Shown here piece after piece: positions 40,720 through 47,936 of a DNA stretch of 64,000 nt. Source of the stretch: FEN-1191 sp036490715. Lineage in GTDB: Bacteria > Pseudomonadota > Gammaproteobacteria > Steroidobacterales > Steroidobacteraceae. Below the pieces are notes generated by a model. It saw only the letters and a program-made list of their open reading frames with translations, ran no database searches and had not been told where the DNA came from. The translations under genes were made by a program, and so were the position numbers. Each line of letters begins with the position of its first letter. Within the stretch, counting starts at the first letter, position 1. The stretch spans positions 1-64,000 of the forward strand of contig DASXDL010000010.1 of the NCBI GenBank assembly GCA_036490715.1. The letters are read 5' to 3'.

Positions 40720-41931
40720 ATGAGTGCCGTCCCTCAAGGCAAGCGCGTGCTGTCGGGCATGCGCCCCACCGGCCAGCTGCATCTGGGCAACTACTACGGC
40801 GCGCTGCGCAACTGGGTCGAGTTGCAATACCAGTATGAGTGCTTCTTCTTCATCGCCGACTGGCATGCGCTGACCACCGGCTACGAGGACACCGCCGGAA
40901 TTCCGCAGGCGGTGCGCGATGTCTTGATCGATTGGCTGGCCGCCGGGCTCAACCCGGGCGTCGCCACGCTGTTTGTGCAGTCGCACGTGCCGGAACACGC
41001 CGAACTGCATCTGCTGCTGTCGATGATCACGCCGCTGAGCTGGCTGGAGCGCGTGCCCACCTACAAGGACCAGCAAGAGCAGTTGCGGGACAAGGATCTG
41101 GCGACCTACGGCTTTCTCGGCTACCCGCTGCTGCAGAGCGCCGACATCTTGCTGTATCGGCCGGCGTTCGTGCCGGTCGGCGAGGATCAGGTCGCGCACG
41201 TCGAGATTACGCGCGAGATCGCGCGCCGCTTCAACCACCTGTACGGCCGCGAGCAGGACTTCGAGCAGAAGGCCGAGCGCGCCATCAAGGAACTGGGCGG
41301 CCGCAATATCACGCTGTACCGGCAGTTGCGCCGCCGCTTCCAGGAGTCGGGCGATCACGCCGCGATTGAACGTGCGCGCGCGCTGGTGACCGGCAACACC
41401 CGCATCACGGTGGCTGATCGCGATCGGCTGCTGGGCTACCTGGAGGGCTCGTACGTGAACATCCTGCCCGAGCCGCAGGCGCTGCTGACCGCCAGTCCCA
41501 AGGTGCCCGGACTCGACGGTCGCAAGATGTCCAAGTCGTACGGCAACACCATCCTGATGCGCGAGGATCCGGACAGCGTGGCCGCCAAGCTCAAGACCAT
41601 GCAGACCGATCCGGCGCGTGTACGGCGCTCCGATCCGGGCGATCCCGACAAATGCCCGGTGTGGGATCTACACAAGCTGTACTCCGACGAGCCCACGCGG
41701 CAGTGGGTGCAGGAGGGCTGCCGCAGTGCTGGCATCGGCTGCCTGGATTGCAAGAAGGCGCTCAGTGATCGCGTCATCGAGGAGGTCAACGGCATGCGCA
41801 AGCGCGCGCAGGAGTTCCTCGACAACCCGGACATGGTGGCCAACATCCTGATCGAGGGTGGGGAGAAGGCGCGCGAGAGCGCGCGCTCGACCCTGGATGA
41901 GGTGCGTCGCGCCATGCATTTGCGGCCGTAA
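40720..41931 (+). CDS. trpS: Tryptophanyl-tRNA synthetase
   Basis: 403 residues, class Ic. GMRPTGQLHLGNYYGALRN holds the HIGH-type motif (HLGN); the KMSKS loop is GRKMSKSYGN. Other landmarks: FFIADWHALTT, YPLLQSADILLY, PVGEDQVAHVEITREIA. A segment around residues 180-235 (ELGGRNITLYRQLRRRF, ERARALVTG) is longer than in the E. coli enzyme, as in related Xanthomonas-type proteins. 46 bases upstream of scpA. Confidence 0.96.
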   Translation: MSAVPQGKRVLSGMRPTGQLHLGNYYGALRNWVELQYQYECFFFIADWHALTTGYEDTAGIPQAVRDVLIDWLAAGLNPGVATLFVQSHVPEHAELHLLLSMITPLSWLERVPTYKDQQEQLRDKDLATYGFLGYPLLQSADILLYRPAFVPVGEDQVAHVEITREIARRFNHLYGREQDFEQKAERAIKELGGRNITLYRQLRRRFQESGDHAAIERARALVTGNTRITVADRDRLLGYLEGSYVNILPEPQALLTASPKVPGLDGRKMSKSYGNTILMREDPDSVAAKLKTMQTDPARVRRSDPGDPDKCPVWDLHKLYSDEPTRQWVQEGCRSAGIGCLDCKKALSDRVIEEVNGMRKRAQEFLDNPDMVANILIEGGEKARESARSTLDEVRRAMHLRP

Positions 41932-41977
41932 TGAATTATAAGAAGCGCCAGCGACTGGCCGGGAGCGTGTTCTTCCG

Positions 41978-42943
41978 ATGGTGAAGCCGGACCTCAAGAT
42001 CGTGGTGTCGAACGCGCCAGCGCCGGTGGCGATGGCCGAGTCGCCCGAGCAGGTCGAGATGCCGTTTGCGGTCGTGAACGGCGAGCCGATCACGCAGCTG
42101 CCGCGCGACCTGTACATCCCGCCGCAGGCGCTGGAGATCTTCCTCGAGGCGTTCGAGGGTCCGCTGGATCTGCTGCTCTATCTGATCCGGCGTCAGAACG
42201 TCGACATTCTCAACATCCCGATCGCCGAGATCACGCGCCAGTACACCCGGTACATCGAGCTGATGCAGGACCTGCAGCTGGAACTGGCCGGCGAGTACCT
42301 GGTGATGGCCGCGACGCTGGCCGAGATCAAGTCACGCATGCTGCTCCCAAGGCCCGGCACGGAAGGCGCCGACGGCGAGGATGATCCGCGCGCCGATCTG
42401 GTGCGCCGGCTGCAGGAGTACGAGCGCTTCAAGCGCGCGGCCCAGGACATCGACGCGCTGCCGCGGCTGGAGCGCGATGTGCTGCAGGCGAGCGCGCAGC
42501 TGGTCGAGCGTCCGGTCACGCGCGCGCTGCCGAAGCTGACACTGCAGGAGATGCTGCTGGCATTTCAGGAGGTGGCCGCGCGCGCGGCCATGTTCGCGCA
42601 CCATCATGTGCGGCGCGAACCGCTGTCGGTGCGCGAGCGCATGAGCAACATCCTGGCGGCGCTGGAGCAGGGCAGCTTCGTGGAATTCGGGCGGTTATTC
42701 ACGCTCGAGGAGGGTCGCGCCGGCGTCACCGTCACCTTCATCGCGATCCTGGAACTGATGCGCGAAGGACTGATCGATATCATGCAGACCGATGCCTACG
42801 CGCCGCTGCACGTGCGGGCCGCACCCGCGCACCGTACACTGCATCTGGTCGCCGACAATGCGCCCAGCGACAGCGGTGACGTGCTCGCCGGCGGCGAGGC
42901 GAGTGACAGCGGCGAGGCCGGCAACAGCGGAGCGCTCGAATGA
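41978..42943 (+). CDS. scpA: Segregation and condensation protein A
   Basis: 321 residues; kleisin subunit of the SMC complex. After a variable N-terminal tail (1-45) come the conserved FEGPLDLLLYLIRRQNVDILNIPI, ITRQYTRYIELMQDL and ELAGEYLVMAATLAEIKSRMLLP; the C-terminal winged helix follows, then an acidic Gly/Ser tail. Overlaps scpB by 4 bases (ATGA). Its SMC partner is at 31841-35356. Confidence 0.96.
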   Translation: MVKPDLKIVVSNAPAPVAMAESPEQVEMPFAVVNGEPITQLPRDLYIPPQALEIFLEAFEGPLDLLLYLIRRQNVDILNIPIAEITRQYTRYIELMQDLQLELAGEYLVMAATLAEIKSRMLLPRPGTEGADGEDDPRADLVRRLQEYERFKRAAQDIDALPRLERDVLQASAQLVERPVTRALPKLTLQEMLLAFQEVAARAAMFAHHHVRREPLSVRERMSNILAALEQGSFVEFGRLFTLEEGRAGVTVTFIAILELMREGLIDIMQTDAYAPLHVRAAPAHRTLHLVADNAPSDSGDVLAGGEASDSGEAGNSGALE

Positions 42944-43656
42944 ACCCAGAGGAAATCCGAAACGTCATCGAGGCCGCGCTGCTGGCGGCCGGCAAGTCGG
43001 TGCCGATCAGCGATCTGGCGGAGCTGTTCGAAGACAGCGAGCGGCCCGATGCCGCCGCCATCCGGCTGGCGCTCGAAGCGCTGGCGGCGGATTACGCCGG
43101 CCGGGGGATCGAGGTCAAGGAGACCGGTGCCGGCTGGCGCATCCAGGTGCGGCGCAGTTACGCGCTGACGGTCGCGCGCCTGTGGCCGGAGCGGCCGCCG
43201 CGCTACTCGCGCGCGCTGCTGGAGACGCTGGCGCTGATCGCCTACCGCCAGCCGATCACCCGCGCCGAGATTGAAGCGGTGCGCGGCGTGACGGTCAACT
43301 CGGACATCACCAAGACGCTGCTCGAGCGCCAGTGGATCCGGGTGGTGGGCCACCGTGACCTGCCGGGACGGCCGGAGCTGCTCGGCACCACGCGCGACTT
43401 CCTCGAGTACTTCGGGCTCAAGAGCCTGGATCAGCTGCCGCCGCTGACCGAGCTGCGCTCGCTCGGCGAGCTGGATCCGCAGCTTGATCTGCCGGTGGCC
43501 GGTGCCAGCGTGGCCGAGCCTATCGACAGCGCATCGCCGGACGATTCGATCGAAGACGAAGCCGGCGATCGCAACGGCGCCGATGCCGATGAGTTCAGCG
43601 CCGAGGCCGTGACCAGCCCGGGGCTGGTAGCCGCGCCGCCGCAAGATCCGCGCTGA
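42940..43656 (+). CDS. scpB: Segregation and condensation protein B
   Basis: 238 residues; dimeric winged-helix partner of ScpA. Conserved: IRNVIEAALLAAGKSVPISDLAELF, GWRIQVRRSYALTVARL, RPPRYSRALLETLALIAYRQPITRAEIEAVRGV, GHRDLPGRPELLGTTRDFLEYFGLKSLDQLPPL. A 60-residue acidic tail follows the domain. 16 bases before the RluB-like gene. Confidence 0.96.
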   Translation: MNPEEIRNVIEAALLAAGKSVPISDLAELFEDSERPDAAAIRLALEALAADYAGRGIEVKETGAGWRIQVRRSYALTVARLWPERPPRYSRALLETLALIAYRQPITRAEIEAVRGVTVNSDITKTLLERQWIRVVGHRDLPGRPELLGTTRDFLEYFGLKSLDQLPPLTELRSLGELDPQLDLPVAGASVAEPIDSASPDDSIEDEAGDRNGADADEFSAEAVTSPGLVAAPPQDPR

Positions 43657-43672
43657 CCGCGCCGGGCGCTGC

Positions 43673-44440
43673 ATGGCATCGCCTGGCGAAGCGCAGCGCC
43701 TGCAGAAGGTGCTGTCGCAGATCGGGGTCGGCTCGCGGCGCGAGGCCGAAGCGTGGATTCGGGCCGGCCGCCTCACCGTCAACGACCAGCCGGCGGTGCT
43801 CGGCATGCGGGTGCACGAGCGCGATCAGCTCAAACTCGATGGCCGTCTGATCCGTCGCCGGCCGGCCACCGAGGCATTGCCGGTGTTCCTGTGTCATCGC
43901 TCGCCCGGCGTGGCGTTGTTGCCGGGCCGAAGCGGCGAGCGTGCGGCCGCCAGCAGCAGCAGTTTCGCCGAACGCATGCCACGGCGCGCCGGACGGCGCT
44001 TTCTGAGCGTCAGTCCGATGCCGACGGTGGATGGCGGGCTCGAACTGCTCACCGCGGACGGCGCGCTGGCCGCGCGGCTGCAGCGCGCGGTGCGGTCGCT
44101 GGAATCGGAGTTCAGCCTGCGGGTACGCGGGCAACTGTCCGATGAGCAGCGCCAGGGGGTGCTGCAGGGCGAACTGGACCGCGGCATCGCGCTGCGCGTC
44201 CTGGCGCTGGAGGCCGCCGGCGGCGAGGGCAGCAATCGCTGGTACCGTCTGGTGACCCTGGGCGCCAGCGGCAACGACGTGCGGCAGCTGATCGAGCGTC
44301 AGGCGGTGACGCTGGTGCGCATGTTGAGAACCCGGCTGGGCAAACTGACGCTGCCGCGCACGCTGGCGCGCGGTCGCTGGGCGGAGCTGGACGGCGCGCA
44401 GCTCAGCGGGCTGCTTGGCAGTCGAGCCGCTGGCCGCTGA
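43673..44440 (+). CDS. RluB-family protein lacking the catalytic aspartate (probable pseudoenzyme)
   Basis: 255 residues, in the place of rluB after scpA-scpB. The N-terminal S4 RNA-binding domain is good: QRLQKVLSQIGVGSRREAEAWI, AGRLTVNDQPAVLG. In the synthase domain the catalytic motif, normally GRLDxxTxGLLLLTNDG, reads SPMPTVDGGLELLTADG, putting Pro117 where the essential Asp should be; the preceding HKPxG region is replaced by a Ser/Ala-rich stretch. The later part still follows the family (LESEFSLRVRGQL, NRWYRLVTLGASGNDVRQLIE, RLGKLTLPRTLARGRW). Inference: keeps an RNA-binding role in 23S rRNA or assembly without pseudouridine synthesis. It overlaps the convergent yciK by 38 bases. Confidence 0.85.
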   Translation: MASPGEAQRLQKVLSQIGVGSRREAEAWIRAGRLTVNDQPAVLGMRVHERDQLKLDGRLIRRRPATEALPVFLCHRSPGVALLPGRSGERAAASSSSFAERMPRRAGRRFLSVSPMPTVDGGLELLTADGALAARLQRAVRSLESEFSLRVRGQLSDEQRQGVLQGELDRGIALRVLALEAAGGEGSNRWYRLVTLGASGNDVRQLIERQAVTLVRMLRTRLGKLTLPRTLARGRWAELDGAQLSGLLGSRAAGR

Positions 44441-45173
44441 CGCCACGACTGGCTGGACCCAGCAGCCACAGATACGGCTGCACGATGTCTTCCGGCGCCG
44501 CCAGCTGGGCTGCGTCCTCGGCGGGGTAGGCCTGGCGGCGCATGCGGGTGCGCACCTTGCCGGGATTCAGAGTGTTCACGCGCGGGTTGCCGGCGCGTTC
44601 AAACTCGTCGGCCAGAATGCCGCTGAGCGATTCGAGCGCGCACTTGGAGACCGCGTACGCGCCCCAGTAGGCGCGCGGCTCGCGACCGACGCCGCTGGCG
44701 GTGAATACGATCGATGCGTCGGCCGCGGCGCGCAACAGCGGCAGCAGCACCTGCGTCAGCGCGAACGCGGCGGTGAGATTCACGTGCAGCACGCGATACC
44801 AGGTCGGCACGTCGTACTGCTCGATGGGTGCCAGTACCCCGAGCAGGCCGGCGTTGTGCAGCAGGCCGTCGAGCCGGCCGTAGCGAGACTGCAGCGCGTC
44901 GGCCAGCTGGTCGTAGTCGCGCGCCAGTGCCTGCTCCAGATCCAGCGCTGCAATACTGGCCGACGCCCGGCCGAGCGCTGCGATGCGCTCGTGCACCGCT
45001 TCGAGTTTGGCCACGGTGCGGCCGATCAGCACCACTTCGGCGCCATGGGCTGCGGCTGCCAGCGCCACCGCCCGCCCGATGCCGTCGCCGGCGCCGGTGA
45101 TCGCAATCACGCGTCCGCGCAGTTCATCCGGTGCAGCGCGATAGCGCTGGTAATCGGGCACCGCCTCGCTCAT
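44403..45173 (-). CDS. yciK: YciK-type short-chain dehydrogenase
   Basis: 256 residues, classical SDR. Cofactor loop TGAGDGIGRA, NAG motif HNAGLLG, Ser in VFTASGVGR and the YxxxK pair YAVSK. N-terminus PDYQRYRAAPDELRGRVIAITGAGDGIG is typical of YciK. Substrate unknown. Conserved partner of the ubiG-mupP block in Pseudomonas; here rmuC lies between. Its stop lies 38 bases inside the convergent RluB-like gene, and its ATG overlaps the rmuC stop. Confidence 0.92.
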   Translation of the reverse strand: MSEAVPDYQRYRAAPDELRGRVIAITGAGDGIGRAVALAAAAHGAEVVLIGRTVAKLEAVHERIAALGRASASIAALDLEQALARDYDQLADALQSRYGRLDGLLHNAGLLGVLAPIEQYDVPTWYRVLHVNLTAAFALTQVLLPLLRAAADASIVFTASGVGREPRAYWGAYAVSKCALESLSGILADEFERAGNPRVNTLNPGKVRTRMRRQAYPAEDAAQLAAPEDIVQPYLWLLGPASRGVSGQRLDCQAAR

Positions 45174-46381
45174 GCGTTCGGCAGCGTGGTGCCGTCGCCG
45201 GCCGGCTCGCGGACCAGGTGCTCGATCTGATCGACGTTGACGATCGGTTCGCCGGTGGCGGCGCCGAGCTCGGTGAACTTGCGCGCGCCGGGCAGTACCT
45301 GGCGCTCGAGCGAACCGACCGCGGCGTTGTAAGCATCCACGGCGCCGCCGAGCGAGCGGCCGGCTCGAGCCAAATGGTTGACGAAGGTCGACAGACGTTT
45401 GTGCAGATCCTGGCCCAGGTCGCGGATGCGCGCGGCGTTCTCGGCCACCGCGGCCTGGCGCCAGCCGTACGCGACCGTCTTGAGCAACGCGATCAGCGTC
45501 GAGGGTGTGGCCACGATCACGCCGGTACGCAGCGCCTGCTCGAGCAGCTCGGGCCGCTGCGCCAGCGCGGTGCTCAGAAACTGGTCGCCCGGCAGGAACA
45601 GCACCGCGAACTCCGGGCTATGCTCGAACTGCGACCAGTAGCTCTTGGACGCCAACTCGCGCACCCGCGCCTCCACCTGCCGGGCGTGGCGCACCAGCGC
45701 CTCGGTGCGCTTTTCCTCGCTGGTGGCATCGATGGCATCAAGATAGGCCTCGAGCGGCGTCTTGGCATCCACCACCAGCTGGCGGCTCTCGGGCAGATAC
45801 ACCACCAGGTCGGGGCGCTGCAGGCTGCCGACCTCGCCGACGCTGCTTTGCTCGGCGAAGTCGCAGTGCTCGGACAGGCCGGCGAGCTCCACCACGCGTC
45901 GCAGCGTCAGTTCGCCCCAGCGGCCGCGCACCTCCGGCCGGCGCAGTGCCGTGACCAGATTGTGGGTTTCGCGCTGCAGGGCGGTGTGACCCAGCGCCAG
46001 CGTCTCGATTTGCGTGCGCAGCGTCGTGAACGCATCGCGGCGCTCGCGCTCCATGCTCTCGACCTGCTGCTCAGTCTTCTGCAGCGCGGTCTTGATCGGT
46101 TCGACCAGCGCCTGCAGCGCCTGCTCACGCTCGCGCAGCGCGCCCTGCATGCTGTCCTGCTGGCGGCCGAAGGTTTCGCGCGCCAGCTTCATGAACATGT
46201 CGGTGTTCTGGCTCAGCGCGGCCGAGGCCAGCTCCTGCACACTGGCCCGAAGCCGTGTCTCGGTGTCCGCCAGCGCGCGCGTTTCGCGTCGCGAGGACGC
46301 GCGCGACAGCAGCAGCGCGCTGATCACGCTGACAGCTACGCCGCCGCACACTGCCAGCAAGATCAGGCCGAGGGTTGTCAC
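45170..46381 (-). CDS. rmuC: DNA recombination protein RmuC
   Basis: 403 residues. N-terminal membrane anchor (LGLILLAVCGGVAVSVISALLL), a long coiled coil (about 40-135) and the nuclease-like RmuC domain: GRWGELTLRRVVELAGL, RPDLVVYLPESRQLVVDAKTPLEAYLDA, LFLPGDQFLSTAL, VIVATPSTLIALLKTVAYGWRQ. Limits inversion at short inverted repeats in E. coli and contributes to defence against some phages and DNA damage. GTG start, 14 bases after mupP. Confidence 0.95.
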   Translation of the reverse strand: MTTLGLILLAVCGGVAVSVISALLLSRASSRRETRALADTETRLRASVQELASAALSQNTDMFMKLARETFGRQQDSMQGALREREQALQALVEPIKTALQKTEQQVESMERERRDAFTTLRTQIETLALGHTALQRETHNLVTALRRPEVRGRWGELTLRRVVELAGLSEHCDFAEQSSVGEVGSLQRPDLVVYLPESRQLVVDAKTPLEAYLDAIDATSEEKRTEALVRHARQVEARVRELASKSYWSQFEHSPEFAVLFLPGDQFLSTALAQRPELLEQALRTGVIVATPSTLIALLKTVAYGWRQAAVAENAARIRDLGQDLHKRLSTFVNHLARAGRSLGGAVDAYNAAVGSLERQVLPGARKFTELGAATGEPIVNVDQIEHLVREPAGDGTTLPNA

Positions 46382-46395
46382 GGGTTGGCGCTGCC

Positions 46396-47100
46396 TCAGC
46401 GCGCCGCGCCGCGCGCCGCGGCCGGCAGCTTCTGGTCCAGTCCGACCCAGGGCAGCAGTTCGCGCGGTTCGTGGATCCAGGCCGTGACCGGCCAGTCCTG
46501 CACGGCGTCGTGTTCACCGATGTAGCCGAAGCTGGCGCCGAGCGCGACCATGCCGGCCGCCTGGGCGGCCTGCATGTCGCGCAGCGAATCGCCCAGGTAA
46601 AGGCAGCGCGCCGGTTCGACCTGCAACTGGCGCGCACCGGTCAGCAATGGCAGCGGATCGGGCTTGCGCACCGGCAGCGTGTCGCCGCTGATCACGCAGC
46701 CGGCGCGCCGGTATAGTCCCAGCTCACGCAGCAGCGGTTCGGTCAGCCAGTGCGGTTTGTTGGTGACCACGCCCCACGGCACGGCGTGCGCTTCCAGCAG
46801 TGCCAGTACGGCTTCGAATCCGGGAAACGGCCGCGTCTCGATCGTCAGTCCGGCGCGATACAGCTCCAGGAAGCGCGCCCGCAGTTGTTCGAAGCGCTCG
46901 CCCTGGGCGTCCGCGAATCCCAGCCGCAGCACCGCGTTGGCGCCGTTGGAGACGTGCGCTCGAACGCTGGCGAATGCCAGCGGCGGCCGATCATGCTCGG
47001 CCAGCAACGCATTCAGCGCGCGCACGATGTCGGGTGCCGTGTCGAGCAGGGTGCCGTCCAGATCGAGCAGCGCGGCGGCCAGCGGAGTGACGGGGCTCAC
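46396..47100 (-). CDS. mupP: HAD phosphatase, probable N-acetylmuramate 6-phosphate phosphatase (Gph-like)
   Basis: 234 residues, HAD subfamily IA. Motif I LLDLDGTLLDTAPD with Asp12 and Asp14, motif II Thr in VVTNKP, motif III Lys in PVRKPDP, motif IV YLGDSLRDM. Sequence alone cannot separate Gph (phosphoglycolate) from MupP (MurNAc 6-phosphate, peptidoglycan recycling); the ubiG-mupP-yciK neighbourhood as in Pseudomonas favours MupP. GTG start overlaps the ubiG stop. Confidence 0.82.
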   Translation of the reverse strand: MSPVTPLAAALLDLDGTLLDTAPDIVRALNALLAEHDRPPLAFASVRAHVSNGANAVLRLGFADAQGERFEQLRARFLELYRAGLTIETRPFPGFEAVLALLEAHAVPWGVVTNKPHWLTEPLLRELGLYRRAGCVISGDTLPVRKPDPLPLLTGARQLQVEPARCLYLGDSLRDMQAAQAAGMVALGASFGYIGEHDAVQDWPVTAWIHEPRELLPWVGLDQKLPAAARGAAR

Positions 47101-47813
47101 GCCGCGGCAGCCTGGAAGTGAGCCAGATAATTGATGCTGGTGTCGGCGCTCAAGCGGGCGGTGTTATTCAGCACGCTGTACTGAAGTCCGCTGACATCGC
47201 ACAAACTCAGGCGCTCGGCGCGCGCCAGCCGCGCCAGTTCTGCCGGCCGCAGCAGCCGTGCATATTCGTGCGTGCCGCGCGGGATCAGCTTCAGCAGATA
47301 CTCGGCGCCGACGATTGCCAGCAGAAACGAGCGCAGATTGCGGTTGATGGTCGAGATGAAAAGGTCGCCGCCCGGACGCAGCAGCCGCGCGATCGCGTGC
47401 AGCAGCGCCGCCGGGCTCGGCACATGCTCGATGAGTTCCATGCAGGTGACCACGTCGAAGGCACTGGTGGCCTGCGACACGAATTCCTCGGCCGAGGACA
47501 GGTGATAGTCGATCTGCAGCTGGCTTTCGTGCGCGTGCAGCCGCGCCACCTCGATCATCGAGGGTGCCAGGTCGATGCCGCTGACATGGGCGCCGTGACG
47601 CGCCAACCCTTCCGCCAGCAAGCCGCCACCGCAACCGATATCCAGCACCCGTCGCTGCGACAAGGCGCTGCGCTGCGCCACGTACTCAAGCCGCGGCGGA
47701 TTGAGCGCGTGCAGCGGCCGGAATGCTGCACGCGGGTCCCAGAACTCGTGCGCGAGGGCATCGAATTTGTGCACTTCCGCATCGCTGAGCGTCGCCGCTG
47801 CCGGGCTATTCAT
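47097..47813 (-). CDS. ubiG: Ubiquinone biosynthesis O-methyltransferase
   Basis: 238 residues, class I SAM methyltransferase performing both O-methylations of the ubiquinone ring. Motif I VLDIGCGGGLLAEGLARHGAHVSGIDLA; EVHKFDALAHEFWDP at the N-terminus; VVTCMELIEHVPSPAALL; ISTINRNLRSFLLAIVGAEYLLKLIPRGTH. Normal length. First gene of the minus-strand group ubiG-mupP-rmuC-yciK, divergent from gyrA. Confidence 0.96.
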   Translation of the reverse strand: MNSPAAATLSDAEVHKFDALAHEFWDPRAAFRPLHALNPPRLEYVAQRSALSQRRVLDIGCGGGLLAEGLARHGAHVSGIDLAPSMIEVARLHAHESQLQIDYHLSSAEEFVSQATSAFDVVTCMELIEHVPSPAALLHAIARLLRPGGDLFISTINRNLRSFLLAIVGAEYLLKLIPRGTHEYARLLRPAELARLARAERLSLCDVSGLQYSVLNNTARLSADTSINYLAHFQAAAA

Positions 47814-47880
47814 GCGTGCCAGTATAGCTCGCGCCGCCGCGCGCGCGTCCTTGCGACAGCGGTGCTGAAGCGCGATCCTG

Positions 47881-47889
47881 TGCTATGAT
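47881..47889 (+). promoter_or_regulatory. Extended -10 promoter of gyrA
   Basis: TGCTATGAT: TATGAT (47884-47889) with an upstream TGn, 48 bases before the gyrA GTG. No good -35 box is seen at 17 bases, as is common for extended -10 promoters. Confidence 0.5.
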
Positions 47890-47936
47890 TTCAGGCTTAT
47901 TATTCGGCGCGGTGGCACGCGCCAAGAGCGCCGCAA

